This document shows, piece after piece, positions 20,730-31,464 of a stretch of DNA of 64,000 nt (positions within the stretch are counted from its first letter, which is position 1; each line of letters opens with the position of its first letter). Source of the DNA: Euryodendron excelsum. Taxonomy: Eukaryota; Streptophyta; Magnoliopsida; Ericales; Pentaphylacaceae. Below the pieces are notes generated by a model. It saw only the letters and a program-made list of their open reading frames with translations. It was not told the origin of the DNA and made no database searches. A program made the translations under genes and the position numbers. The stretch spans positions 33,421,183 through 33,485,182 of the forward strand of contig CM065377.1 in assembly GCA_033060915.1 (NCBI GenBank), read 5' to 3'.

Positions 20730-21238
20730 TAGGGATGGCAGTCGACCAGGGAAAGGTGGATATCTGACCAAATCTACCTCGTATGGAGAGGGTATGGAGG
20801 ATTCAAAATGGGGATGAAGGTAGGGATGGAGGTGTTAAACTAAACCCGTGTGGGTATGGAGGCGGGGATGGACTTAAGTTCTCCCTCGCCCTGCCCCACC
20901 CCGCCATACCCGTTAGGTATTAGTGTAATTAGTAATTATCTAGGGCTCAATTATAAATATTAAGACTAAAAAAAGGGGTTTAACTATAAAATTTTAAAAC
21001 AAAAAAAGGAGGCTTACCTATAAATAATAAAATTTAAATTTTGCCAACCGTATTTTTTTGCTCTTTTATTTATTTTTGTATTTGTATTTGGCAGGGTTTT
21101 TTTTAGTGTTATTGGGCTTAGCGGGTGCAGGGCGGGGGCGGGGGCGGGTGCGAAGGCGGGGGTGGACGGAGATTTTTACCTTCGGTGCGAGGATGGAGGT
21201 GCCAATCCCCGCCCCGTCCCGGTCCACTGCCATCCCTA
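20730..21238. mobile_element. Non-autonomous hAT element (MITE), 509 bp
   Basis: Perfect 13-bp terminal inverted repeats, TAGGGATGGCAGT at 20730-20742 and its complement at 21226-21238, extend with one mismatch to about 18 bp. The flanking 8-bp duplication is the size made by hAT transposases. Subterminal regions are GC-rich (C-rich near 20880-20905, G-rich near 21119-21165), the core is AT-rich, and there is no transposase frame. Plant hAT MITEs with TAGGGATGGCA ends and G-rich subterminal sequence are a known type. It inserted after Tat-1. Confidence 0.93.
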
Positions 21239-21246
21239 TCTACTAT

Positions 21247-22600
21247 GCCCGTTACAACCAAAGACGCATCTCTAGATCCTTCAGCAAAAAAATCAAATCT
21301 CGAAGGAGACTTTGTCACCAAAAATACATCTCCAACCTGGTAGAAAGCTAGAAGCAAAGTCCATTCCCAACAATGACGACTCAAAGTCATTCTGGCAGAG
21401 AGGACAGGGAAGTTTTCCTAGCACCCATCAACTCAAGCTTGATAAAGCACTACTCTGTGTAATTAGAAACTCTGATAGAGCAATGATGACAATGATCAAA
21501 ATAAAGAGAGGCCCTCAATTCCTCTACCATACAATTAAACAAAATCCTTGCAAAACCCCCTTGAGTCAGTCACATTTCCATAGCATAAGGGCAGGGAAAT
21601 AATAAAAAAAAAAGGGTAGAGTTACATGTCAAAAAAAAAAAAAAAGCTCTAACAATGTCGCTTTTTACCAAGTAAGTGGCAGAAAACAAATAGGAAGAGT
21701 CTAGTAGTTTTTCGCTAGATAGATGGAAGAAAATGAATAGGAGAAATCTAATAATGCCAAGATCAAAGTTATCAAATAAACGACCTTAGCATTAGTCATA
21801 AAAGTAGAGGGTAAGAAAGGGATAAAACTGTTAAAGGTGATCATGGGAATCAAAACCGAGTAGAATGGTAGGTTTGAGCCTTCTAATCTTATTCTTTCAA
21901 AAACCCAACACTAAGCTCACGTCACAGTCCAAAAAAGACCTTTCAAATTGGTCATTGTTGTCATTGCTCTTCAAAGTAAGATGGTTACATTAGGAAGTGC
22001 TCTATCTAGCAAAATGAGTTCTAAGAAGACAACTTCTATCCCAACTCAATAAGTGTTTTAATGCACCCCTGTCAAAAGCAACATCAACAGTCTTCAACCA
22101 AAGTAATAACTTTAGTCAACAACAGGTAATGAGTTGTCTTCATCGGCATCAACGAGAGAAACCACAAGAAAAGGCATGGCCTAAGGACATAGTAAAAACC
22201 CTTCGGGGAGCTATGGGTAAAAAAGTAAGGTCATGGTAAAATACAAAACTACCGATGCAGTGAAAACCCAAAAATAGGCACTAACATGCAACAATGGTAG
22301 AGCCAACATTTGTGAAAACCCGCAAGGGCACATGTGGCAAAAATAGCTTAAATTAGAGAAAAATAAAAAACAAGGAGAAAAAAGAAAAAGAGTCAATTCT
22401 CCTGATCAGTAATCCAAGACAACCTTAAGAAAGCAGCAAAGTCTCACGCTTTAACAAATGGGTCAAGGGATGCCAACCTGTGGAGAACCTACATTGGTAA
22501 CAGATTTCTAAACTCAGCATGGCACAATGATAAGTATGGATGTCATAAGTCATTTATTAAGATTACTCTTTTATATCTTGATATTTGCTAATGAGATACT
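21247..22600. other. Tat-1 3' non-coding internal region
   Basis: No convincing frame. A segment near 21500-21590 (AGAGAGGCCCTCA ... CCTTGCAAAACCCCCTTGAG) matches the complement of 55900-55960 in Tat-3. The two elements therefore share this downstream region. Poly-A runs lie at 21602-21612 and 21631-21645. The phrases 'gtaaaaaccc' and 'gtgaaaaccc(g/a)' recur near 22190, 22260 and 22315, at about 60-bp spacing. Confidence 0.5.
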
Positions 22601-22615
22601 AAGATAGGCATAAGT

Positions 22616-23634
22616 TCAAGTGGCACCTCTCGAAACTTTCCCAAGTTCCGAAGGCGTCTCCAAAATACAACATTTCAATGCCGTGATAAGATCCATCATC
22701 TTGCTAGCTAAGTCGCAACCAACTACGGCATGCATCCGTGCCCATCCTCCATAAACCCATGCATTCATCGAAGAAAGGCCTCCAGAAATAAATGCAAGGC
22801 AAGAGGCGGGCTCCTCATCCAAGTCAAAATCCCTAGGTGACTGGCTTAAGAGAAGAAGTTCAACTAGATGGAATTCTCACGCCATGTAAGCCCTGAGAAG
22901 AGATGAGAACAGAAAAGAAATGGCACACAACCTAGGCTACTGTCTATAGCCAACAAAAAACAGAGAATGGGCAATGTCCCACCCTCAACCTCCCAATCTA
23001 TCCTAATTCAAACCTTCCCAAGCCATGAAGAATGGGGCAATGGCCCACCATCCTGATCAAATAAAGAACTGACCGAAGATGCTCGACTTTCCAGATACTT
23101 CGAACGCATCAAAAGAGACCTCACCCCCTTCCAGAGACATCTCAACAAAAATCTTATCTTGCCTACCAAAATCAAAACTACAAACACGAAACAACCTCCC
23201 ATAACTCCTCAAGTTTAGCTCATTTCCAGCAACCTTGTCTAGGGCATCCTTCCTAAGAAGCCTCACATGGGCCCCTTGCTCGCCAGTAGCCCAAGGCATT
23301 TCAAAACTAATACTCAGAAGCTACTAGCCTCTCGAAGGCCTCCTGAAAGCTAAAAGTGAAATTCAATCAAGAGAGCAAGGAGGACAAGAAGGAATAGCTC
23401 GCTCTACAGTTCCATCATTTCCAAGCCAACTTTGTAGTTGCTCATACTCCACCTCAACAAATCCTAGCTCAGTAGATTCCCAGTACGATCACCCAAGTGT
23501 ACCAGTCACCTCCATCAACTCGAATGACAGTAGCGCTAGTCTTATCCTTGGCCAAAAGCAGCTCTCATCACAGTCAGTTCAGCTATCACCTGCTGCATAA
23601 ATCATTATTCCCCTTGTTAGCCATCTTGAAGACA
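22616..23634 (-). pseudogene. Antisense gene remnant in Tat-1, product not recognised
   Basis: On the minus strand an ATG at 23634-23632 directly follows a pyrimidine-rich acceptor (CTTGTCTTCAAG). Upstream of that is TACCTCTTACCT, which also precedes the antisense PMD start in Tat-3 (CACCTCTTACCT near 52750). Downstream, broken stretches look codon-like: 23299-23057 (containing RKDALDKVAGNEL and FGRQDKIFVEM) and 22822-22616. Stops and frame changes separate them. I cannot match them to PMD or another family. The position and start context suggest the same kind of antisense cargo gene as in Tat-3. Confidence 0.4.
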
Positions 23635-23689
23635 AGATAGGAAGAAAGAGACCTGATAAGGGTTCATCGATAGGTAAGAGGTATTTATT

Positions 23690-24660
23690 GAAAAAAAAAA
23701 AGGTCCTTCAAATCATTTTTGAAATAATTTTCAAGGTTTCTTAGACTTTTCCTCAAAATTTTTAAAATTGAAAATCAAACTCCGATTTCAAACTTTTTCC
23801 TTCAAAAGTTTTTGTTCAAAAGCATTCCCGGTTTTCTAAACTTTTATCCTCAAAAAGTTTCCAATTGTAAACATTTTCCTTCAAAAGTTTAGTTCAAAAT
23901 TTAAGTCTGGTTTCAAACTTTATCTTTCAAAATTTTACTTCCAAAATTTCAAATCCTACATCAAAAAAATTCAAATCCTAGTTTCAAACTTGATCCTTTA
24001 AAAATTTATCTCAAAAAAATCAAATTCCGATTTCAAACTTTTTTTCCTTCAAAAGTTTTTGTTCGAAATTAATTCTATCGGTTTCCTAAACTCTTTCCTC
24101 AAAAGGTTTAAATTCAAAATCAATCCTATCGATTTCTTAAAACTTTTTCCTCCAAAAGTTTTTATCTCTCATCAAATGAAGGGGTTTCTTGGACTTTCTC
24201 CCCTTGCAAAAGAAAAAAGTTTAAGTCCAAGTTTTTTTAACTATTTCCTTCAAAAAAAAAATATACTAGTTAAGGTTTCCGGGGCTTTTCCTTTCAAAAG
24301 CCCTATTTCAAAGGTTTTCAAAACTTTTGCCCAAAAAGTCAAAGTTTCTAAACCCCAGTTTCTCAGGCTTTCCCCTTTAAAAGTTCCATTTTAGAATTGT
24401 TTTAAAAAGTTTTCTAAAGCTTTTTCTCCAAAAAGGTTCAAGTTCAAAAATCTCGGTTTCCTAGGCTTCCTCATTCAAAAGCCCCGTTTGGAATTAATTT
24501 CCCGGTTTTTAAAACTTTTCCCTTCAAAAAGTTTCTATCCAATTCAAATGTCCGATTTCCCAGGCTTTCCCTTCAAAAGCCCCATTTCTAAATGCTTTTA
24601 ATGGTTTTTCAAACTTTTTGTCTAAAAAAAAAAGTGTCATTTCAAAAATCATCTTCGACT
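23690..24660. repeat. Degenerate T/A-rich tract, possible intron of the antisense gene
   Basis: About 970 bp of irregular units such as TTTCAAACTTTTTCCTTCAAAAG, with no frame of note. Read on the minus strand it sits where Tat-3 has its 877-bp antisense intron and ends at the acceptor next to 23634. No donor is clear. Confidence 0.4.
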
Positions 24661-24762
24661 TCAAAAATCAGTTTCCAAATTCATCAACTTCAGTCCCTCT
24701 GATCGCCCCGCAGCCCAAATAGGGCCCTTACTTTATCATTGTATGTCTCTGGTAAGCAAAGA

Positions 24763-24780
24763 CAGAAAAAGAGGAGCAGT
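24763..24780 (+). other. Tat-1 polypurine tract
   Basis: AGAAAAAGAGGAGCAG ends directly at the 3' LTR start (TATTAGCACCCC, 24781). It aligns with AAAAGAGGAGTAGT before the 3' LTR of Tat-3. Confidence 0.7.
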
Positions 24781-24879
24781 TATTAGCACCCCATTTTGGC
24801 CACTTGGCGATCTCCGGTCTGACCAAAAACACCTACAAACTCACACAAGCATACTCAAGCCCAAACTATCTTTCCAAAC
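24781..24879 (+). mobile_element. Tat-1 3' LTR (F), left fragment
   Basis: Starts TATTAGCACCCCATTTTGGCC and matches the start of LTR C up to CTTTCCAAA, where the D/E pair inserted. CAAAC at 24875-24879 pairs with CAAAT at 31465-31469 as the target duplication of that insertion. Confidence 0.8.
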
Positions 24880-27288
24880 TGTCATGCCCCGATTTTTTAC
24901 ACTCGAGAAAAATATGCACAAGTGAGAAAAACACGGTACTCTTTCGTTAGAACTCATCCTCCTAGAAGGACAAGTACGACTAGGTTTGAATTAGAAATTA
25001 ATTTGATTAAGGGGTTTTGAAAAATATTTGGAGTCGCCACCTAACTTGATTAAGGTAAGTTAGGCCACCTAAAACTAAGCACAATCCAAAGATTATGCTT
25101 AGGGTTCTTGAAAAGATTTTGAAAACTTCCTTAAAATTTTTAAGAAAAAAAAGGTTGTTTGGCAACCTTAGGAAATATTTAAGCCCTTTTTGAAAATAAC
25201 TCTATTTTGGTCTTTGAAAACAGTTATTTTAGGTTCGGAGGTTGGTTACGAGTAGGGAATACGCACTAAGCTATCACCCTATCCCGCCCTTGCGGTACCT
25301 ACATGTCTATGCACCCTAGGTTCACTCACTTGAAGTCTTTGATTAATAAATATCCAATTATATCCACTTTGAAAAGAACTATAATTAGAAACTTGAAATA
25401 GACTGTGGAATTGGAGATTTGAAAAAGACTGTGACCGCACCTATAAAGGTTGTTTACGTATCCTTTTTTGGGAATCAGGTCAATCGTAGTTCAGATAAGA
25501 GTCCAATTAAAAATAGACACTTTAAGATTTTTGAAGAGTTTGACTTGAAAAGGTTTATTTGAAAAGAGTTTGATTTGAGAAAGGGTTTGATTTGAATTTG
25601 AAATAGAAGATTTGAAATTAAAACTTGGATTTAGAATTGACCTTAAAATTGACTTTAATTTGAAAATAAGGAACTTGGAAGAAGAACTAGGACTTGATTT
25701 AAGAAAGAAGGAGTTGAATTTTGAAAACATTTTGAACTTAGATTGAAGTTGGAAAACCATCTAAGTTTAGAAAGGAGTTTTAAAAAAGAATTGAAACTTC
25801 CTAACTTTTGAATTAGGGTTAAACTAGGGTTTAGGCCTCCTAGGGTTTAGGTAACTTAAGGTTGGAACATGTAATTGAATTGGAAAGGTATGATCTAGAC
25901 TTGAGAGGTTGGATTAGGGAACATTTGAGTTTAGAAAACTTAGAATTAGGCAAGATGAGTTTTAAGAAAGATTCGAAAAGGATTTTATTTTATTTTAGAA
26001 GACACTTGTCTTGGAATGATTTGGAAAGTTAGGGTTTAGAAAATATTGGACTTTGGAAAACTTTGAATTAGGAATGTTTCAAAATAGAAAAGTTCCATTT
26101 TAGGAAAGTGCCAAATTAGGAAAGTGTTGATTTTAGGAAAGTGTTGATTTTGAAAAGATTTCAATTTAGGAAAGTTTCAAATTAGAAAAGGTTCGAATTT
26201 AGAAACGGTTGGAATAAATATTTAATTCCTATTTCCTAAAGTAGAAGATTAGATTTTATTTTCAAAAATAGATGATTTGATTTGGTTTCTAAAATTGAAA
26301 GATTTGATCTAGTTTCCTAAATGGGAAGATTGGATTTGACATGGAATTAGAAAGGTTTGATTTTGAAAATCTTAGATTTGAAAATCTATGATTTGGTGTA
26401 GAAAAAGAAATTTTGAAAATCTAGGATTTGATACAGAAAATAGTTTTGGAAACCTATGATTTGAAGCAAAAGAGGAAGTCATGTTTTTAGGAAAGAGAAT
26501 TAGGGTTTCCCAATCATGGAATCTTGACTTGGACTCCAACAAAAAGAGTTTTTGGAAAGTAGACCTTTTGGAGAGAGGTTCTAGGAAGGAAACTAGAAGA
26601 GAGTTTTTAAACAGTGGATTTTTAAAGAGAGCTTTTGGAAATGAGTTTGAAAAGAATTTGAAGAGATTTTTGAAGAGAGTTTTTGGAAAGAAGTTTAAAA
26701 AGCAATTTGGAAAAGAGTTTGAACATGGTCTTTTGAAAACCTTTTGAATATCTCACTTTCCTAAAACGATTCTAACTATGAAAGGATTAGAACCATTCTA
26801 GGGTTGTGGTTTTGAAAACATGGATTTGAAATATGGACCAATATGATCACATTGAATATCACACTTTCTTAAAACAACCCTAACCATGGAATGGCTAGAA
26901 TCATCTTGAGATTGTGGTTTTTGATTAAAAAAAAATTTAGGGTTTACACCCAAAATATGTACCTTGATTGTCACAATAAATATAACACTTTTCTAAAAAC
27001 AAGCCTAACCATGGAATGGCTAGAATCACTTTAGGATTGTAATTGTGGAAAACAAGTTTGAAAAAAATATTTTGAATGCAAGTTTTGAAAAAGTATTTTA
27101 ATACAACTTTGAAAACAAATTTGAATACATGAATGAATACGATATGCATAGCAAGAAGGGTCGTGAACATACGAGGTTAGGTTTCACCACATAATTAAGG
27201 GGGCCGAATCCACACGGTCTAAGGTTGAACTTTGAAGAAGGCCCCCGACATGGTGACTTTCAACAGTCTGTCCTACGCATGAATTGGG
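24880..27288 (-). mobile_element. LTR D: 5'-truncated Tat-type LTR
   Basis: Read on the minus strand it begins abruptly at CCCAATTCATGCG in the R region, right after LTR E ends, and runs to a normal end (CGGGGCATGACA, 24880). It contains the usual short-repeat body and the U5 blocks (TGGCGACTCC complement near 25034; the 'CCGCAAGGGCGGG' block near 25285). The first about 1.5 kb of an LTR is missing. Confidence 0.75.
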
Positions 27289-30200
27289 TGTTGCGCCTAG
27301 ATTTTTCGCACTCGAGGAATACACACACAAGCAGAAAAAATATTGTACTCTCTCGTTAGAACTCATCCTCCTAGAACAATGAGTGCGACTAGGTTTAAAT
27401 TGAAAATTGATTTGAATAAAGGCTTTTGGAAAACAATTTGCAATCGCCACTTAACTTAATTAAGGTAAGTTAGGTCACCTAAAAACTAAGCAAAATTCGA
27501 AGACTACATTTAGGGTTTTCGAAAAACGATTCTGAAAATAATTCCTCAAGAAGGGGTTTCTAGGAAAACAAGTTATTTAGCAACCTTTAGAAAATATCAA
27601 GCTCTTTTTTTAAAATAACTCCGTTTTGGTCTTTCGAAAACAGTGATCCTAGGTTCAAAAGTTGGTTACGTGCAGGGAAGACGCACTAAACCATCACCCT
27701 ACCCCGCCCTTGCGGTACCTATATGTCTATTCACCCTAGATTCACTATGAGAGTCTTCAACTAACAAATGTCCAATTCTATCCACTTTAGAAAAGAATAT
27801 TTGAAAAGAAATTGACATGATGCATGATATGCAAGTACAAGAAAAAGAGAGTTAGAAATTGATTTTAAAAAAAGAGATTTGAAAAGATAAGTTTGAAATT
27901 GGAAAGTTTTAGAATTTGGAAATAGAAATTTGGAAATAGGGTTTTTTGAATTGAAAATTTGAAATAGATTATGAAATTGGAAGTTGGAAAAAAGTTATGG
28001 AAATGGAAGTTTGAAAAAGGGTTGTGACAGCACCCATGAGGGTTGTCTACGTATCCTTTTTGAGGAATCAGGTCAATCGTAGTTCGGACAAGAGTCCAAT
28101 AGGAAATAGAAGGTTTTGATTTGAAAAACAGATGTTGATTTGAAAAAGGATTGGATGATCAGGAAATCAGGATTGAACTTAGACCTATAATTGAACTTGA
28201 AAAAGGATTTGACCCCTTGGAAGAGAACTTGGACTTGTTTTGGAAAAATTGAGGTTCAGAAAACCTAGACTTAGGAAGGAAAGGATTTAGGAAAAACTTA
28301 AGGTTAAAGAAAGATTGGACTCGAAGGAAGTTGGAATTTAGGAGATATCCGAATTATGAAAGTTTCATTTTAGGAAAGTTCCGTTTTAGGAAAGTTTCAT
28401 TTTAGGAAAGTTTCGATTTAGGAAAGTTTTGAAATAGGAAATGTTTTAACTTAAGAAAGTTTCAAATTTAGAAAGTTTTGGATTTGGAAAGATTTGAAAT
28501 TTAGAAAGGTTTAGAATTTTAGAAAGATTTGAATTTAAGAAAGTTTAGAGTTTTGAAAAGATTTGAAATTTGAGTTTTGGAATTTAGGAAATGTTTAAAT
28601 TTAAGAAAGATTTAAAGATTTAGATTTGGAAAGTTAAGATTTGGAAAGATATAAAATTAAGAGAAGTTGGAATTAGGAAATATTATAGAGTTTAAAGTTC
28701 AAGAAAAGATTTAAAAGTTCAAGTTTTAGAAACCTAAGGTTTAGGCAGGTATGAGATTAGGAAGGAGTGGCTTAGGAAAGGTTTAGACTAGAAAGTATTA
28801 AGATTCCTATTTCCTAAAACAAAGGATTGGATTTTGTTTCTAAAAAGAGATGGTTTGATTTTGTTTTCAAAAATGGAAGATTGGATCTAGTTTCCTAAAC
28901 GAGAGATTGGATTTGGTTTCCTAAAAGAAAGATTGGATTTGACATGAATTTGGAAGGATGAAGTTTAGAAACCCTAGATTTGGAAGACTATAGTTTTGAC
29001 GTAGAAAATATGTTTTGGAAACCTATGATCTAGATATAAAAAGGGGGATTTTTGGAAACCTAGGTTTTGAGGCCAAAATAGGGAATTGAAAATCATGCTT
29101 TTGAGAAAGAAAATTAGAGTTTCCTAATTGTTGGCTCTAGGGTCTGACTTAGACTCTACGTGAAGAGATTTTGGAAAGCATGTTTTTGGAAACGAAGATT
29201 TTTGGAAGGAGATCCTAAAAAGAAGTTTTTGGAAAGTGAACTTAAGAGGAGTTTTAGAAAGAAGATTTTGGAAGAAGCTTTTAGGAAAGAGTTTTTAGGA
29301 AAGAGATTGTTGGAAAGAGTTTTTTTAAGAAGGAAATTTAAGGAGTGTTTTTAAAAAAGGAATTTTGAAGAGAGCTTTTTTTGGAAAGGAGTTTGAAAAG
29401 GAGTTTTGGAAAATAGATTTTTGAAGGGAGTTTTTAGAAAATAATTTCGGAAGAGAATTTTGAGAAGGAGATTGGAGAGAGTTTTTAGAAAGTATATTAG
29501 AAAAGAGATTTTTAGAGGGAGATATTTGAAAAAAGAGTTTTTAGAAATTATATAAAATATCTTACTTTCTTAAAGCGATTCTAACCATAAGAAGGTTAGA
29601 ACCACTCTAAGATAGTGGTTTTGAAAACAACAAGGAATTGAAAATATGAACCATATCAGTTACTTTAAATATAACACTTTCCTAAAGTAACCCTAGCCAT
29701 GGAAAGGCTAGAATCACCTTTGGATTGTGATTTTGAAAACAAATTTTGAAAAAGAAGATTTTGATGCAAGTTTTGAAAACAAGTTTAAAAATGAATTTTG
29801 GAATAATGCAAGATCATGATATGCACAATGCAAGTTGGGGTCGTGAACATACAAGGTTAAGGCTCATAATCAAGGGGGTCAAACCCACGTGGTCTCTGGT
29901 TAGACTAAAAGAAAGCCCTCGATGCGGTGACCTCTAATAACCTAATCCTACACATGGACTGGGAAGTCCCTTGTTTCAAGCATGCAAGAAAGGAGGGGAA
30001 GAAGATGAAGGATTAAAATAGAAGAAAACCCAAGTGGGTTCGAAGAGAGAAGAGAGAGGGGGGAGATGCGTAAACTTAAATAGAGAGCCTACCTTGTATC
30101 TTCTTTATTTACTTTGCTTTGCGTGCTTTGCTTTTCTTGCTTTGCTTCGGTCTTTGCGTCAGTCTTCGTCTTGATCTTCAGAAACTTGTCTTGATCTTCG

Positions 30201-31464
30201 AGAGCTTTAGGTTGCAACACTTCAAGTCTTCAATGAAGACTTTGGAGGCTGGTGTATGAGTGTATGAGAGTGTGTATGAGTGTATAGAAGGCTAGGGTTT
30301 GGAAAACCTAAAGAAAACTAGGGTTTAGGGAGGCTACGAGCTCTGTATATCGAAGAGTAGGGTTTTTTAAACTGAGTTTGTGGACCTCTTTCACGCTGAA
30401 AGAGGTCTATATTTATAGAGAGAAGAATGACCCAGCGCCTGTTTTAGTGGCACCAGGCCAAAAATTCTTCTGGCACCAGCCACTTAAGAAAGTTTTAAGG
30501 TCGGCAAGTAACATATCTTCAGAAGATTTGGGAGCCTGTACTAGTGACTGCCATGCAATTTTTAGCATGGCTTTACTAGGAGTGGCTCTGGAAGGTTCGG
30601 GAAGGATTTAAGGGACCGGGAATAGCCCGGAAGGCCGGAAAAGGGCAGAAACCCTTAGAATAGGGTCCCGAGGGTAATGGACTTGAAAAAGGATGTCAGG
30701 GTTTGTTAGAGGGGTTGACCGAACCATTAGGGGCAAAACGGTCAACTAGGCCGGAAAGCTACTAGGACAAACTCAGAATGTCTCGGAAGAAGACTCGAGA
30801 TTTGGAAACATTATTTAAAATGTTCCCAAAGGTTATCGGTTTGATACCCAAAGCTGGGGTGGTCGGAAAAGGCGACCGGCCCACTAGGAACAAAACGGTC
30901 ATTTCGCACAGGGTTTGCCAAAACTGTCTCGGAATGATCCGGAAAGATAATGAAAGGTTGGGAATACTATAAGAAGCATTCTCGGGAGGTTACCGGTTTG
31001 TTACCCAGAGCCGGTGTGGTTCCCGGGGCGTTCGGATGCCTAGGGGCAAAATGGTCATCTTGACTGAAAAGTCTCGAAATTGGTCTAAAACTAACTAGAA
31101 GGCACCTAATTCGAGACTTACAATTCTGAAGAGTTTTCTTGAGAAACGTGTCAGACTAGATAGACTTACTACGTAAGGGATCAACTTTCTCGAAAGGTAT
31201 GTCAAATTTGGATTAGAATTGGATTTGAGATTAAAATGAGGACTCGCCGTCTCTAGGAAGACGTGCCAATTGGAATAGGACCAAGCAATGCCGCAAGGGC
31301 ATTTCCATCATTTTGCCTCTGTAAGGCTCGACGAGCCCGCGAAGCGATTAATTGACTGGATTGAGTCTAGAAAATTGATTTGGACTTGAATGTGTTTGTG
31401 TTAGTTTGAATATGAGTCTAGACAGACCAGAGATTGTTGAGCAGGCAAAAATGGGGTGCTTACA
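27289..31464 (-). mobile_element. LTR E: complete Tat-type LTR (4176 bp)
   Basis: Starts (minus strand) TGTAAGCACCCC at 31464 and ends CTAGGCGCAACA at 27289, where GCGACA is usual. U3 is about 1.05 kb, shorter than in Tat-3. R and U5 match LTRs A, H and I most closely. With D it forms one insertion of 6585 bp inside the Tat-1 3' LTR, flanked by a near-perfect 5-bp duplication. Confidence 0.82.
30410..30417 (-). promoter_or_regulatory. TATA box of LTR E
   Basis: TATAAATA on the minus strand, followed by AGACCTCTTTCAGCGTGAAAG-type leader sequence also seen at position 1 of the window. Confidence 0.7.

Noticed and set aside
21058..21390. Open frames on both strands, rich in Gly, Arg and Pro
   Set aside because: They are produced by the G-rich end of the hAT MITE and run across its border.
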